Shown one piece after another: positions 1-12,134 of a stretch of DNA of 64,000 nt; within the stretch, counting starts at the first letter, position 1, and each line of letters begins with the position of its first letter. Source of the DNA: Endocalyx cinctus (lineage: Eukaryota; Ascomycota; Sordariomycetes; Amphisphaeriales; Apiosporaceae). The position numbers were made by a program, and so were the translations under genes. The notes beneath the pieces were generated by a model. That model saw only the letters and a program-made list of their open reading frames with translations. It was not told the origin of the DNA and did no database searches. The stretch is taken from the NCBI GenBank assembly GCA_001600455.1, contig BCKC01000009.1, forward strand, positions 868,001 to 932,000, in the 5' to 3' direction.

Positions 1-1078
1 AGTGCTTTGATAATCCTGGATCTTGGGAGGACGTAGGGAAAAAAAAGAGTTCAACGCACTGATAGTAACGGAGCGCGAGAAGGGAGGAAATCCGAGATAA
101 GATTGATAATTTAAAAGTAAGACATCAAGAAAATAACGGTATCGTAAGCCCGTGATCAAATATAAGTACGCCAAGGCACAAAGTCCGTAGGCACTATTTC
201 CTTTCTACACACGTGGGATATTCATCTGTTTCGTCCGTCTATCTATGTATCTATCTATCCATAACATGCTCACCGTGGTAGGTATCCAAAAAAAATCTTC
301 AACGCCCCAGATTTTTGGTCGACTCCCTTTGGTATCAGAGTTACCTTACGCGCGTGCGTTACATACGCAGGGGATCAAATCCTGCCACGGTTCGACTGTA
401 TGTATAAACCCTGCAGAAAAACAAAAAAGAGATAGTTTACATAGTAGTATCGATAGATCACCCACGTTGCGCTATGATAATATCCTTCACCGTCTTAGCC
501 TAACCAAACAAGAGGGGGTTTATGGGGAATTTTTTTTTGCCATGATTAAGTTTCAATTTAGAATAAAATATGAGCAAGTTTGCTCCCGTTTTTAGTCTCT
601 CTTTTTTTTTTGCCCCAATTTATCACACTGCACCATACACCCCCGCCGGTGCGACAATACTCCCCCCCTTTTTCCTGACCGTCGTCAATTTTTGCTCACC
701 TAGAAGAATGTAGATGCATCAAATGGATCGGGGATCACGTATACCCTGTACTATTTCTGTTTCTATTGCGGGGAAGGTTACCAGCTACCCGTCCCAAAGT
801 TTCACTAACATTCTCTTATCAAGATGAGCTGGTTTTATAAGACGAATGTTTCATCAAATAGTAAAACGTTGCTCTTAGTAGGAAAGCGAATACCTTGACG
901 GATATGATGATAGATAACGGTTTTCTATGGTTACCGTTTTTTTCTCCGTCTTAATTAAGTTTTTCATTCCCCCCCCTACGATTAAATCCTAGTTTAAGTA
1001 CGAAAAAGACTTCTGGTATATCATAAATGGACAAAAGGTATATACATATTTACGCTAAATCAAACAGACATATCTAAA
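1..1078. other. Intergenic, no supported gene
   Basis: The stretch is AT-rich with short poly-A, poly-T and poly-C runs. An open frame of 116 codons on the plus strand near 245-595 has no recognisable domain and overlaps low-complexity sequence, so I do not call it. The right end is the 3' flank of the ferric reductase gene, which ends at 1079. Confidence 0.6.
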
Positions 1079-3692
1079 TTACCAAGCGTAAGCTTCCTCA
1101 GCTAAATCGATGCTGAAACCATCTCTAACACAGTGTATGACATGTCTCCTCGCCTCATCCGCCATGCCACCGGGACCGCAAACTAAGACGGCGGTATGCT
1201 GGTCGACTTCCACGGCCGATCTTAACACAGATTCGATGTTCATCCTTCCAGATGTCACATCTGCTGTTGTTCCAAAATTTAAGCTCTGGCTCTTCCCTTC
1301 TGAATCCTTCGGCGAGTTTGCCTTCGACGGAACGGAACCGTCAAGTTCACCCGTGTACCAAAGCGAATATTCAACTCCGTCAACCCGAGAAAGGTAGTGC
1401 GTTTTTACGTGCTCTATAAGGGCCAGTTCTTTCGCAGACCAGGCGAGAATGAATCGCTTGGTCTCACCCAGGATGCTACGGCTTCGTCCGGGAGTTTCTT
1501 TCCGCTGGGCGCACACTCTCGCGTATTCTTGTATGAAACCAAGTGCATGTGTAATACCGATACCTCCAATGATACATACCACTGTATCTGCCGCTATGAA
1601 CGGTTGGTGCGAGGCCCGATGCCCGGCGTAGGGACCTTCCGTCCAAACTGACACTTCCACACTTGAACCGGATGGAGAAGAGTTCAGACGCGACCGGAGA
1701 GAAGCAGTGCTTCCTGAATGGGCACGTATTAAGAATCTTATAGCCGCGCTATTCTTAATTTCGTCTTGTGTGTTCTTTGACAACGCGAGTCTTGGTTTAC
1801 TTGCTGTAGAGTCTGACCGCCGGCCCGAGTCCTTCACTGATGATATAATACCGGATTCTTTTTTATCGGTACTTGTCGGGGCACTGTCGGGGATCGAGCC
1901 AAACGTGGAAGTGTTAAGCATCGACTCTCCGTGATACGTCCAAGCAGAAAGACTGAAGGGGTGGCTTTCCCAGAACTTGCCCGATCCGGGGAGGTAGAGA
2001 AAACTGTGTTGACCAGGGCCGAATTCCCAAGTGACCTTGGGCAGAATCGTCACTTGCATGATGTCGCAACCTGGAATAGATTCCACGATTGCCTTTGAAC
2101 CGCCGGAACGGTTATAGTGAGCAATACGGACGAATCTGAATAGTCGGTCTGCAGACCAGAATGCGAAAGCAATGTATAGCCAGACCTGGTAGCCATACGT
2201 GAGACCGAAATGGGGTACAAGATGGTACCAACATCCTACTAAGGCCAGAATCACAAGTACAATATGTACTACTAGGAACACCTCATAAAATTTGATGCGA
2301 AGAGGTAGGATGGCAAAGGCGGTTGCTAAGCTGAATGCGATCGTAGCGATAATCCCCCACCACTATAAATTAAAGGGTTAGTGCATCGATATAAAGGAGA
2401 GCTTAGAAAAAGGCATATAGTAATATCCAATTTGGATCCATATAAAATAGGGGGTAGATAAGAAAGTCACGGAACTTACGTAGAAGGGTTCGGCTGCTTT
2501 GGCAGCGTAAGCAGATGCGCCTTCATACCCGGGTGCCCAATAAGCGGCCGTGTAGCCGATAGAGTGTACAATTGCCTGTAAAGTAGCAACTCTTGCAGTC
2601 CAGCGGTGCAAAGTTAGGAAGGTCGTCTGGCTCCACCCGGTCAACGCGATCAAAATGTTATTTCGTCCAGCGAACAAGATGGAGATGCTGGCGTTGACCA
2701 GACTGAGAGTGCCGGTACGGTTTCCCATGTATTCGTACATTTCGAATGTCATAGAGAGGAAATATATATTCGGTTGGTAGCTGGTGTAAGATACCGAGCA
2801 AAATATGACATTGAGAACGACGTAGATGAAGATGCAAGTGCTGAGGGCCCGGCCCGGAACGTAGCCAGCATATCCGGGAAGAGGTTGTAGACGCCGCGAC
2901 CCGACCAAGGCAGGCAAGAGGAAATGCTGTCGAATTTTGGACCAGACACTCATTGCCTGCAGTTTTCTCTGGAATTTCGGGAAGAAACATGCGATTTGTG
3001 TCATCAAGCCACTGACGAGGATGACTCCGATGACAATAAGATAAATAGCAACACTAAACATACTTCATTAGTCACATGTATAGTAAGGGGGATTTAAATG
3101 GGTCCATAGGGTAGTTTTGAGGTTTGCAGGTTACAACGTACGAATACTTTGTATGACATCTCTCGGAATACGCGAACGTCCCGTAGGTCCCGTAGGTCGA
3201 GTCGTAGAGTTCGCTATTCACCAAGCTGGTGACGTTGAGCCATTCGGCGTCAGCTGCGAGTTCAACGGTCGGGGCTGTTTTCGGTAGGCTGTCGGCGAAA
3301 GTCGGGGTCGAGGCGCCGTCGACGGCCTGGTTGCTGAAGCAGGTGGCTTGTTTGTCGGCGGGATATCCGTGAGCGTCGCATTTCTGCTGAATGCAATACG
3401 CCATAGTCTGCAGCCAGGGGACGTTGCTGGCGTAGCAGTCGTCGCTCGTCATACCCATCATTCCCATATCATCGCTCATGCCCATATCCATGTCCATGTC
3501 CGACATACTATCATCGTCGAACGTCGTACAGTTCAGGTACAGAGACGACAGCGAGTCGTGACATGCTTGGCAGCATAGATCATCGTATAAGGTGATGCCG
3601 AAACCGACGATACCATTGGCCGAGGATGAAGCGCTAACATTTTGGAATAAGTAAAATAGAAAAGCAACCAAGACATGTAATGAAGCAGCCAT
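1079..3692 (-). CDS. FRE-type ferric/cupric reductase, membrane flavocytochrome b
   Basis: This predicted plasma-membrane metalloreductase moves electrons from cytosolic NADPH through FAD and two hemes to extracellular Fe(III) or Cu(II). Three exons give 800 residues: 3692-3148, 3053-2480 and 2362-1079. Exon 1 carries a signal peptide (from MAASLHVLVAFLFYLF) and an extracellular Cys-containing domain. Exon 2 starts the membrane core, with one His-X13-His pair in LHRW...AIVHS. Exon 3 has a second pair (VVHIV...WYHL), the FAD motif HPFSLS, the NADPH glycine motif GGIGIT and the C-terminal CGPGGM. The second intron (GTAAGT...TTATAG) is clear. The first (GTATTC...TTTAG) is inferred, and is the only junction found that keeps the frame. 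A run of nine methionines lies at residues 63-81. A TATATA element sits about 170 nt upstream. The start is the first ATG before the signal peptide. Confidence 0.93.
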
Positions 3693-6600
3693 CGTGAAAG
3701 ATTTGTCAGTCAGTTCAACCGACTCGACAGATGTAAGTGAATCACAACAGATACAAAAACGGTAAGTATCAATTATTTTGATCTTCACATTACTACGATT
3801 GCGCAATAAGAAGACGAACGAAGACTCAAAATCCGCAGAGGCGACATTATAAAAGGGTATATAACCCCAGCTAACTTAGCAAGTTGAGCATATTAATTAC
3901 TTAGTTCAGAAACAAACTTGCTCATCTACAACGTACCAAGATCTCCTCAGGCGACGGCCATGTGTCAAGAAAGCTCACAGTAGTTCAACCCATGTCACAA
4001 AGAAAAAGCAAGGATATTACCCATATTCGTATATGTTTATAGGATAACCAACGGCGTCAATTACTTGATCTGGTTTGGATGGTGTATTTATTGAGCTCAT
4101 TATTGGTGAAGAGGGATTGTGGAGGGTGAGGGGATTTGAGAGAGATTAAGAGAAAGATTGAGCTAGTTTTTCTTATGTTTTTATGTATGAAAGAGGCTAA
4201 ATAGTGGATTCAGGACTTTTAATCCGTGCTTTAATTGGATCCCAATACCTAAAGATACCCATAACTACGGGGTATTTATAGGGTATTACAAGGTATTTAC
4301 AAGGTACTCGCAGGGTATCGCCGTACGATAGCGTCGGACCCTTGTAAATATTCCAATATATCCACTTAAATAGCCGGTCCGATCCTGATATTCGCATTTT
4401 CAACCCCACCAACATCTTATACCCGTGAACGTACATATAAGTATGGATATACATACTTGTCGTACACTACGATAGATCCTCATATGTACGGTAACCAACT
4501 ACTAACTACGAACTACTTAAATAACGAATCGGAAGTAAAGAAATCGTATCATACTAATGTACGTAATCCGTAAGTTGGGTACCATTAAAACACACGTGCG
4601 TTCACCCACACAAGTCCACTAAAATCCATCCATATAAACCAAATCAATACGGAGACTCATGATTCTCTCTGGCAAATCTTATCTTCTCTATTACGCGTTC
4701 GAAGCTTACAAATGATGAAATAAGGTATTCTAGAAGTAGAGCTCTCCATCCATAGATCTATCTGAGCATTAATTGGCCACGCTTATACACATACATCCTT
4801 AGACCTGACTGATTAGTGAACCACGGACTCGGGACTCCGGGGTTGCCTGTGCGGATAAACCCTTTGTCACACCACCAGCTTATTTATCTTGCTCACTTTA
4901 TGAATCCGAAGAAAGCAAAACTAATAAGCTCATACTTTGGCGTATCCTTTAGTGTGCCAACTCGCGTAAGACCAAGAAAAAAAAAGGACAGGCGAACTGT
5001 TGCGCCACTAGCTTACGGCCGATGATAGTACATGCAGTAGTCACGGGGGTCCGAGTAAAGACGATACCCATGGCTATGAGAAGTTTTGACTACTCAAATC
5101 TAACATTAAGTTATCACAAGTCATTGAAAGCGACCAAGACTTTACCGTAGCTCGTACCCTTCTAATGACAATATAATTTAGCGACCTAGGTTTGCTAAGC
5201 ATCATAACCAACGTATCTCACTTGGATCTTAAGAAAGAGCATTCACATAATCTACATGAAATACAGAAAAATAAAAAGAAAGGAATAAAAGGACGTATCA
5301 CAACAAGGTTTTCATTAATACATTCAATAAATAAGTCGCATTACTTCGTACCGATTATATCACCCAGTGTCTCCCGCCACCTCCATTTAGATGATTGATC
5401 ACTGACCACGCTTCCAATATCTAACTGAATTATTTTAGGTAAGCTGGTGTATTCACATCCATATCAGCATTCCATTAGTGAGTATTTCATAAGAAAGATT
5501 ATCCAGCGAATCACATTCGCCATATTATATATCATGTTGGTTGTTGTTCGTAGTTGGTGGTTTCGTTATGTCTCCGCTATTGTAATGGAATGGAGAGGAT
5601 GAAAATACACGTAAGTTTACATAAAGCAGATAATCAAGATTAATAAAGGATTTTGAAGCGAGGCATGGATTGAATTACGATAAGTCCAAATGAGGGAACA
5701 ATTTGAACCTCGGAAAAATGATATTCATCGTTACAATATTGAAAATAAAAGGGGGTTTTAACACTCTCCAAGGCCAGTACGACCCAAATTTCAACTACAA
5801 GGGAGTATCACCAGGCGGTTAAGACTGGACACAAGAAACCCTAAAATCCACCGAATTTCGGTTTAAAAATTGCATGAATATTATCATATTTACTTTCAAG
5901 TGTGACATGGATGAGTATTCATTACCATAGGAATCACTTTCAAACAACGAGGATCAGGCTCCAATAGCTTCGCGATGAATAAGAGACCGTATTGTGGAGA
6001 AAGTAGACTATTTGTAACTCGAAAATATTCGAGGCAAGGAATTTTACCGGAGAAAAACCTGACATAGAAAGCCGCCAATCGAAACTCACGCTGGGTCGAA
6101 GTCGGAATCTCAGCTGACCATTTTTGAATGCGTAACAATGCCTTAGCGAAACCGAGGCATTAACACCTTCCGGTAGAATCAGGCCACTCGTGTTCCATGG
6201 GAAATGCAACCTCCCGGTGTCAAGGCAGTCGGTATCCGCTATTCACGTTGCGGTGCATAATCCAGCTGCATATTTACACGCTACACTGCATTCAACCTCA
6301 ACGACACAAGTCGCAGATGGAAATGTTATTATTCCTCTCTTACTTCATCTTCTTATGCCTTAGCAGAGTTATATCTCAAGAATTGCATAATTACTGATGA
6401 TGCTGGCATATAAGATTGTGCCCCTCGAAATTCAAAAGTTCACTTAATTATTATATGATCATAAACCAACACAAGTTAAAATATTTCATCCTGACTCAAA
6501 GAAAGGGGGTTTTCTGCCCCGTTTATATCAAAACTCGGTTTTATGGCCCATAAACTTCTTGATCTTCGTAAATTCATACGTCTGATATCTACTTGATATA

Positions 6601-6999
6601 GAAGCCTCCAGAGTAAGAAATTTTGGGCTCCAGAAATGGAAGCCTTTACGCAACATGCGACCCATAAAACGAGCCTCTTCTAATCCTTCATCCACTACTT
6701 TGGTGTTTTTATCATTTATTAAATAAATAATACCTATGGATGGATGGATTAATATAGGTCAACGTTTGGGCAAAGCCATACCAGTACAGCACAATGACGG
6801 AGAAATTGTTAAATAGATCAATTAGTTACGAGGGATCGATGACACTCTATAATTAAGTCAAGAGAGATTTAATAGGATGGATAGTTTCATTCTTGTCGGT
6901 AATTCGACTATCTCCTCAGAACGTTAAGTCCACTGTTATCTTTGCACTTTGCATCACCACATCCTAATTGTCCCCCTAATATGCACTAAGCTAAATCAA
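3693..6999. other. Long AT-rich intergenic stretch
   Basis: I found no gene that I can support. It holds many short GGTAT/ATACC-type direct repeats (about 4240-4330) and scattered short open frames. Overlapping minus-strand frames at 5896-6209 look slightly protein-like but match nothing I recognise and are interrupted. Confidence 0.5.
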
Positions 7000-8740
7000 C
7001 TACGATTTCTCATTCTCCCTCGGAGTTATATTCACAAGATAGTCCTGCCCCTCTTTAACCGGTATGATCCCCAAAACCGGCCTACCCACGTCCGGCTCCG
7101 GCATAGGAAGCGCCTCCACGGGCTCTATATCAAAACGGCCCAGCAAAGTCGCCACGAAGCCTGTAACGAAGTACTTCGCCAAAAAAAAAAAACCTCCCGC
7201 TACACTTCGTCTTACCGCCGCCGAAAAGGCCGCCGCGAGTGACTGTTCGGCAGCTTGCGACCGGCCTCCAGGCCGCCGTATCGGGGCCGAAGACGTCTTT
7301 CTCGAAGTGGAGGATCCGACGAGGTACCGTCACGCGGTTACCTCGTCGGAGGAGTTTTCCTCCGAGGACGACGGATAAATCCGTTGGCTTTCAGTACGCC
7401 GATTAACTTTATCCAGAAGCGAGGAGGAGGAAGAAGAATAGGGGAGGTAGGGGGAGCTTACGCAAAATATAAATGAAACATCATAATAGCCGATATTCCG
7501 ATCATCCATACCCGCACCCCTCATCTCATCCTCTATCGAATTAATGATCCAAGCCGCGTGGTCCCGTCTCCGGCCCTTGGGGATCCGGAAATAGTTCGTT
7601 CAGCGCCTCGATCATCTTATCCCGAGGGCGGATCATGTCGCCGCAGAAGAGGGCGAGATATTGGTACAGCATCTTCCATATGACCTCGCCGAAGACGATG
7701 AACTCGGTCGGATAGTTCGGATCGACCTGGTCCAAGGGGTCCCCGAAGTAGACGTGCTGGCCCAGTCGCACGAAGTAGTCGGACGTCCACTCGTACAGCG
7801 GGACCTGCACGCGCGTCGGGGTGCGTAAGGCCGCGTACGAAGAGCACTCTCTGGCCAGGACGTCCAGCGTAAGGTAAGAATTGATCCAGAGGCGGCCTTT
7901 TTCCTGGAGGACGAGCATGTTCGGGCCCGGGTGGAGTTGTTGGGTGTGCATTTTGGCCGAGAGAGAGCCTAGGGATAACGCGTCCGGACTCGGGAAGCCG
8001 GATTTCTCCTTCGGCAGCGGCGAGAAGACGGTTTGGATGGTCTTTTCGTCGCTTCCGCTCGTTCGCATGAGAGCCTGGACAAATTCGTCGAAGGAGAGGG
8101 TCTCCATGTTCCTGTACACTTCGGCGGAATGCTTGGCGTCCGTGATCACGTAGAAGGTCGATCCAAACGCGGTTAGGGCAATGGGCTTTCTGTCGCCGCC
8201 AATCCGCGCCCTAACACAGTTTCAGAGTCAAGTTCTAGTTGCAGATAGCATCATCTAATTTTTACCTACCTATTGCGAGCCAGGAAGCCATTTGAGTCCC
8301 GATAAAAAGCTATTCCATGACCTATAGTACGTGTGTGAGGCCGTTTTTCTTTATTTAAACCCGGTACATAACATGACTGAAGTGCATACCCAAAACTAAT
8401 AAAATTGCTTGGTTAACAGATAGGCCCTTTCATTATAATATATTAAGGTGTTCTTACATGGAATCCAGTAAGGCAGTTATTTGGGCTCATCTGGATGAAT
8501 TATTGGATATAGAGTAAACCTCCAGAGTCTCCAGGAAGTCCAAGCAGCGGCAAAAGGTAGCACTGCCCAGGCCAACGGATGGACTGAGTTGAAGTCAATA
8601 CGCTCTAGCCACGATATGAACAGCATATTCAATATCGGATGAATCCAAGATAATAGTACACCAGAAAATTTAGTGGGTCGACAGATATGAAGATATCTAG
8701 AGATGGCTAAAGAGTAATCAAGCTTGGAGCATAGCTTCAC
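7000..8740 (-). pseudogene. Cytochrome P450 pseudogene
   Basis: This is a decayed fungal microsomal P450. The N-terminal anchor begins near the ATG at 8626 (MLFISWLER) and runs to HPDEPK, followed by an in-frame TAA at 8477-8479 exactly before LPYWIP, where P450s continue. Later exons read GHGIAFYRDSNGFLA (about 8260-8320) and then a long block at 8200-7590. Near 7590 the frame shifts into RRRDHAAWIINSIEDEM. The expected helix I to helix K segment, including the ExxR motif, is missing between about 7460 and 7330. The heme-binding loop FGGGKTKCSGR is present at about 7195-7227. A 12-nt poly-T (minus strand, 7181-7192) then shifts the frame before AKYFVTGFVATLLGRF and the C-terminus at 7000. 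A nonsense codon, two frameshifts and the lost ExxR make it non-functional. The motifs suggest the CYP7/CYP8-like fungal group, which is an inference. Confidence 0.85.
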
Positions 8741-9132
8741 TAGATGTACAAAATAAGGTTACTACAACTTGACATATATTAGTGGTAAATAACACGGCTA
8801 CGTATAACGTACTCTCAGTAGTCATATAATTATTCCTTTTCCATATTATACAGTGCTACGTATATACTATGTTTCACATACCAAAGGTGTGAGATGAGCT
8901 TGGTAGAACATGATTGTTACTTCAAGAGCCTCTAATTAGTACATAATATCACGGCACCAATCTTAACAGTCTTTGATGTTAATAATGCGGTTAGACTATA
9001 GATCGATTATGTTGATCTACACTTGTTTAATACAATACAATAAGCCTGCAGCCCCAATGCGAAGTAGATGACACCAACCAACTGGCAAGGAAGATGGGAC
9101 ATACTCCCATCCTATTTTGTTATTCAAGGCGG

Positions 9133-10250
9133 TCAGACGCTAAGCATGGTATCTTCTTCCTTTAGCTGCGCGTATCTCACACTGGCGTTCCACACCGCGG
9201 CCCTTTTCTCCTCGTCCTTCGCCTCTACGCTGACTTCTTTGGGAATCGACCCGTTCAGGTAAAGGCTCTTCGATTTTTCCCCAAACAAGGGCTGCGTCGA
9301 AGTCGCGGTCGCGACCACGTCCGCCGCAGACTTGTAAGGCGTGCGCATGATGCCGTTAGGCGAGAACCAGGCAGCGACGCGCATGACGGTAGTTACTATG
9401 CCTTTTACCAGCCAACTTTGGCTGCTGGTGGTGATGTGGGTCGGCATCGCGCCCGGGTCCACGCCAAGAACGGAAATACCACCCAGGTCGGGATGATCGT
9501 CCAATCGGCGTTGAAGTTCCATGCTGCATGCAGAGTGTGATGAGCTTTTGTTAACGACAGTATAAAAACAAGGGGAAAAAAAAAAGGAATGGGTGGGCCT
9601 CGTAATGCTGACAGTAATAATGGATAAGAAATTGAGTCAAAAGGAAGGGAAAAAAGTAAGAAACAGACAGATAACTAACATCATCATGACGAGACATAAT
9701 TTGGCAGCTCCGTAGCGTCGGATTCCGCTATGTCCTTTTGGGTCTTGAATGGGATCCGTCGGAGTAAGGCTAGGAATCCACTTGCCCTCCGCGATTGCGT
9801 CGACGGTGCGGCTGTTCCCGTCGGCCATGATCTGCCGCCATTCCTCCCCCACGTATGCCCCATTTATTTTATTCGAAGGATCGAGAGGGCTGTGTTATCA
9901 TTGCAGCCAACAGCCCAAAGTCAGTCATGCGTGGTCCAATTCTAAAGGAGGCTTGCTTTGAAGAAGTGGTAATATCTGGGGAGGGGGGTAAGGGGGGACG
10001 GTAGTACTCACTCATGAACCCAACCCCCGAGCACAACAATTCGGCCACATTCGCGGTTGATGCTTTTTAGCAAGAGTAAGGTAAGAAGCCACTATCCCAG
10101 ATAGTCACTGGCGAAAGTAGTATCCAAGCCATAGTCCGTCTGGGTTTGTTCCTGCACGGGCCGATAGCCTGCATTGAGGATCAGCGCTTTGATGGGCGGC
10201 ATCTCACCCGAGGAAACGGATAAGGAACAAAAACGAGAAAAGGATAGTTA
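9133..10250 (-). pseudogene. Short-chain dehydrogenase/reductase pseudogene
   Basis: The reading goes from about 10250 to 9133. Pieces are recognisable in order: PPIKALILNAG (the NNAG-type motif), then DYLG followed by an in-frame TAG where a His-Phe pair is usual, then LLTLLLLKSI and GRIVVLGGW (the serine-motif strand). After an intron come DPSNKINGAYVGEEW and the catalytic YGAAK. After another intron come MELQRRLDDH, LGVDPGAMPTH and the C-terminus, ending at 9133. Both introns keep plausible GT-AG borders. The N-terminal Rossmann TGxxxGxG segment is absent upstream of about 10250. The missing N-terminus and the nonsense codon argue for a pseudogene. It lies between two P450 relics. Confidence 0.8.
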
Positions 10251-10507
10251 ATTTGTACTTTGCTAAGAAAATGGAGTTGCCTCATTACGCGGGATGGGAA
10301 TTAATTTAGGAGTTGGTAATACCTAACAACAGCGACCTCATTCATTGAGTGGGGGGTTGTAATCAATTATGTACTGCAATGTAATTAGTAACTGTAACTT
10401 CTAACATGTCAAGCTTACATGACAATTTAGAAGTAACTAAGCATTTTACCTACCTAATGAAGTTATAGAATTGCTATTCTTTATGGCCTTAAGGAGTACC
10501 GGGGCTG

Positions 10508-11314
10508 GTGATACGACATTATCACATTTACCTCAGTTGGATAGCTAGATGTATACCGTCATTCATCTTAGCAAAGCCATATCAGACAAGAGAAAGGCTT
10601 CTTTCCCAAATAAAAATTTGGCAATCGTATGCGCGGGAGGGATTTGAGAAGGCTCGCGTAGCTTCCGACGGCTGGGACCCTCACTGGGGATCAGAGCTGG
10701 TGAGAGATCTTCAAGAATTGTTTACTCAGAAGGATACGCACGACGGCGATGCACTTGCATCGCACCATCTTGGCTTACTCTTCGCGTACGTATATTTCTT
10801 CTCGTGTTCTGTTACATTTGGTCCCGAGGCTTTTCATCTCACTTCAATACAGCGCGAGCTTCAATTTAGTGCCTTCTGCGCTCATCACTGCTTTACATAT
10901 CATACAGGATCGCGAGCTCGTTCAACGTGTAAGAGACGAGATCGAAGCAAATTTCCAGCCGGGAAGCGAGGACTCAAACCTACTAGATCCCAAAAAGCTG
11001 CTACAGCTACCTCTTTTATCATCTATATATACTGAATCTCTTCGTTTGCACGTGAAAGTCTTCTTTTTTGAGAATGCGCCGCACTCCGATACTATCATTG
11101 GGAAATGGAGACTTCGATTTGTCCCGGGAGGTTCTTGGCAAAATATGTCATTATCTATATCTGCGCAATAATGGTTTATGAGTTCGACTTCGAAACACAG
11201 GGTTCGGATGACATCACTCAACTTGACGATTCAAGATACGGACTAAGTGTTGTTCGGTCAAAGAATCCAGTCCCTACCATAATCAGAAGAAATGGGAAAA
11301 AATTATCGTTCTAG
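10508..11314 (+). pseudogene. Second cytochrome P450 relic, plus strand
   Basis: The fragment begins in the middle of a P450 (PYQTRERLLSQIKIWQSYA), and no N-terminal anchor lies upstream. An intron at 10786-10852 (GTACGT...ATACAG) joins to ASFNLVPSALITALHII, the helix I region, followed by LLDPKKLLQLPLL and the helix-K ExxR motif as ESLRLH. After HSDTIIGKW the sequence jumps directly into TSICPGRFLAKYV, the heme-binding Cys loop, with the preceding PERF region deleted and the frame changed near 11105. The C-terminus ends at 11314. Loss of the N-terminal third and of the meander region makes it non-functional. It differs in sequence from the minus-strand P450 relic at 7000-8740, so they are two genes, not halves of one. 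Confidence 0.82.
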
Positions 11315-12134
11315 TATATTAAGAGTATATCGTCAGGCCTGTTATACTGACACGTTAAATACTATTTTAAGAGACTTTTCGGCCTTGTAACAATATTTTT
11401 TTAGCTGGGTAAAGGTCGATGAGCCAACTTCTTTTCCGTAATAATTAGACAGCTTAGATAAATAAAGAGAATCTCAGTATGTTGAAGAATATTTGCACAG
11501 CTTAAATAATATTGTAGATTTTATGTCACACACTGAATAGTAATGATAAATACATAACCTGTATAATCATAATAATAATAAGTATTAAGAAAAAAAAGGG
11601 GGGGGAATATGTTAGATACACGATTGCAATTAATATTGTAGGAGAAATTATATTTCAGGAAAAAAAAAAAAAAGTTGCAATAGCTAGGACTCGAACCTAG
11701 GCAAAAAAGAACAGCATTTCTGCTGCCGGAAATACTCACTTCACAAAGATATTGTTCTTTCCTGGCGACTAAGTTTTACCTGTTGAAGGGAACGTCGGTG
11801 CTAGAACCTCGCATATTTTAACTTATATGCCTTCCTCAAGAAACATTTTATTAAGAATTCTCATTGGATGATTAATCAGGATATTAAACGGTAGAATAAC
11901 ATTTTGGCCATTTAATACATGAAATTATCATATTCATTACTTACTTCCTTCCAAGGATCCGTTTCTCTGATTAATTGATCGCCGTAATTATCAGATATTT
12001 AATTTTATGAAGTTATCATCAATCTCCCTTTTAGTAGAAGGCCTTTTTTTTTTTTTTTGGACGTTTAAATCATTGCACCAAAATAATATTAAAACAAGTC
12101 AAAACTTGTCAGTCGAATTCTCCTCGATGCTCGT
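11315..12134. other. AT-rich intergenic, holds a tRNA-like unit
   Basis: Apart from the tRNA-like element at 11676-11755 I see no gene. There is a T16 run near 12043-12058. Confidence 0.5.
11676..11755 (-). tRNA. tRNA-like Pol III unit, possibly a tRNA pseudogene
   Basis: Read on the minus strand, the element has a perfect T-arm (CTAGG-TTCGAGT-CCTAG, 11684-11700) that is also a consensus Pol III B box, followed by a candidate 3' acceptor strand CTATTGC. A partner ACAATAT about 70 nt upstream pairs at five of seven positions. The unit is followed within a few bases by a 13-T run, a strong Pol III terminator. A possible anticodon arm (CGGCA/TGCTG, 7-nt loop) has C instead of the universal U33, and the D arm is not clean. 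I cannot assign the amino acid. It could be a decayed tRNA or another Pol III RNA. Confidence 0.45.

Noticed and set aside
245..595. 116-codon plus-strand open frame
   Set aside because: No domain, no splice support, crosses homopolymers; probably chance.
4240..4330. GGTAT-type direct repeats as possible telomere-like sequence
   Set aside because: The unit is irregular and not TTAGGG; similar degenerate repeats occur at 48490-48600 without any structure.
5896..6209. Overlapping minus-strand frames resembling a protein fragment
   Set aside because: Two frames cover the same bases and neither matches anything I recognise; too weak to call a relic.
7000..11314. The two P450 fragments as halves of one gene split by inversion
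   Set aside because: Both fragments contain their own heme-binding Cys loop and C-terminus, with different sequence, so they are two genes.
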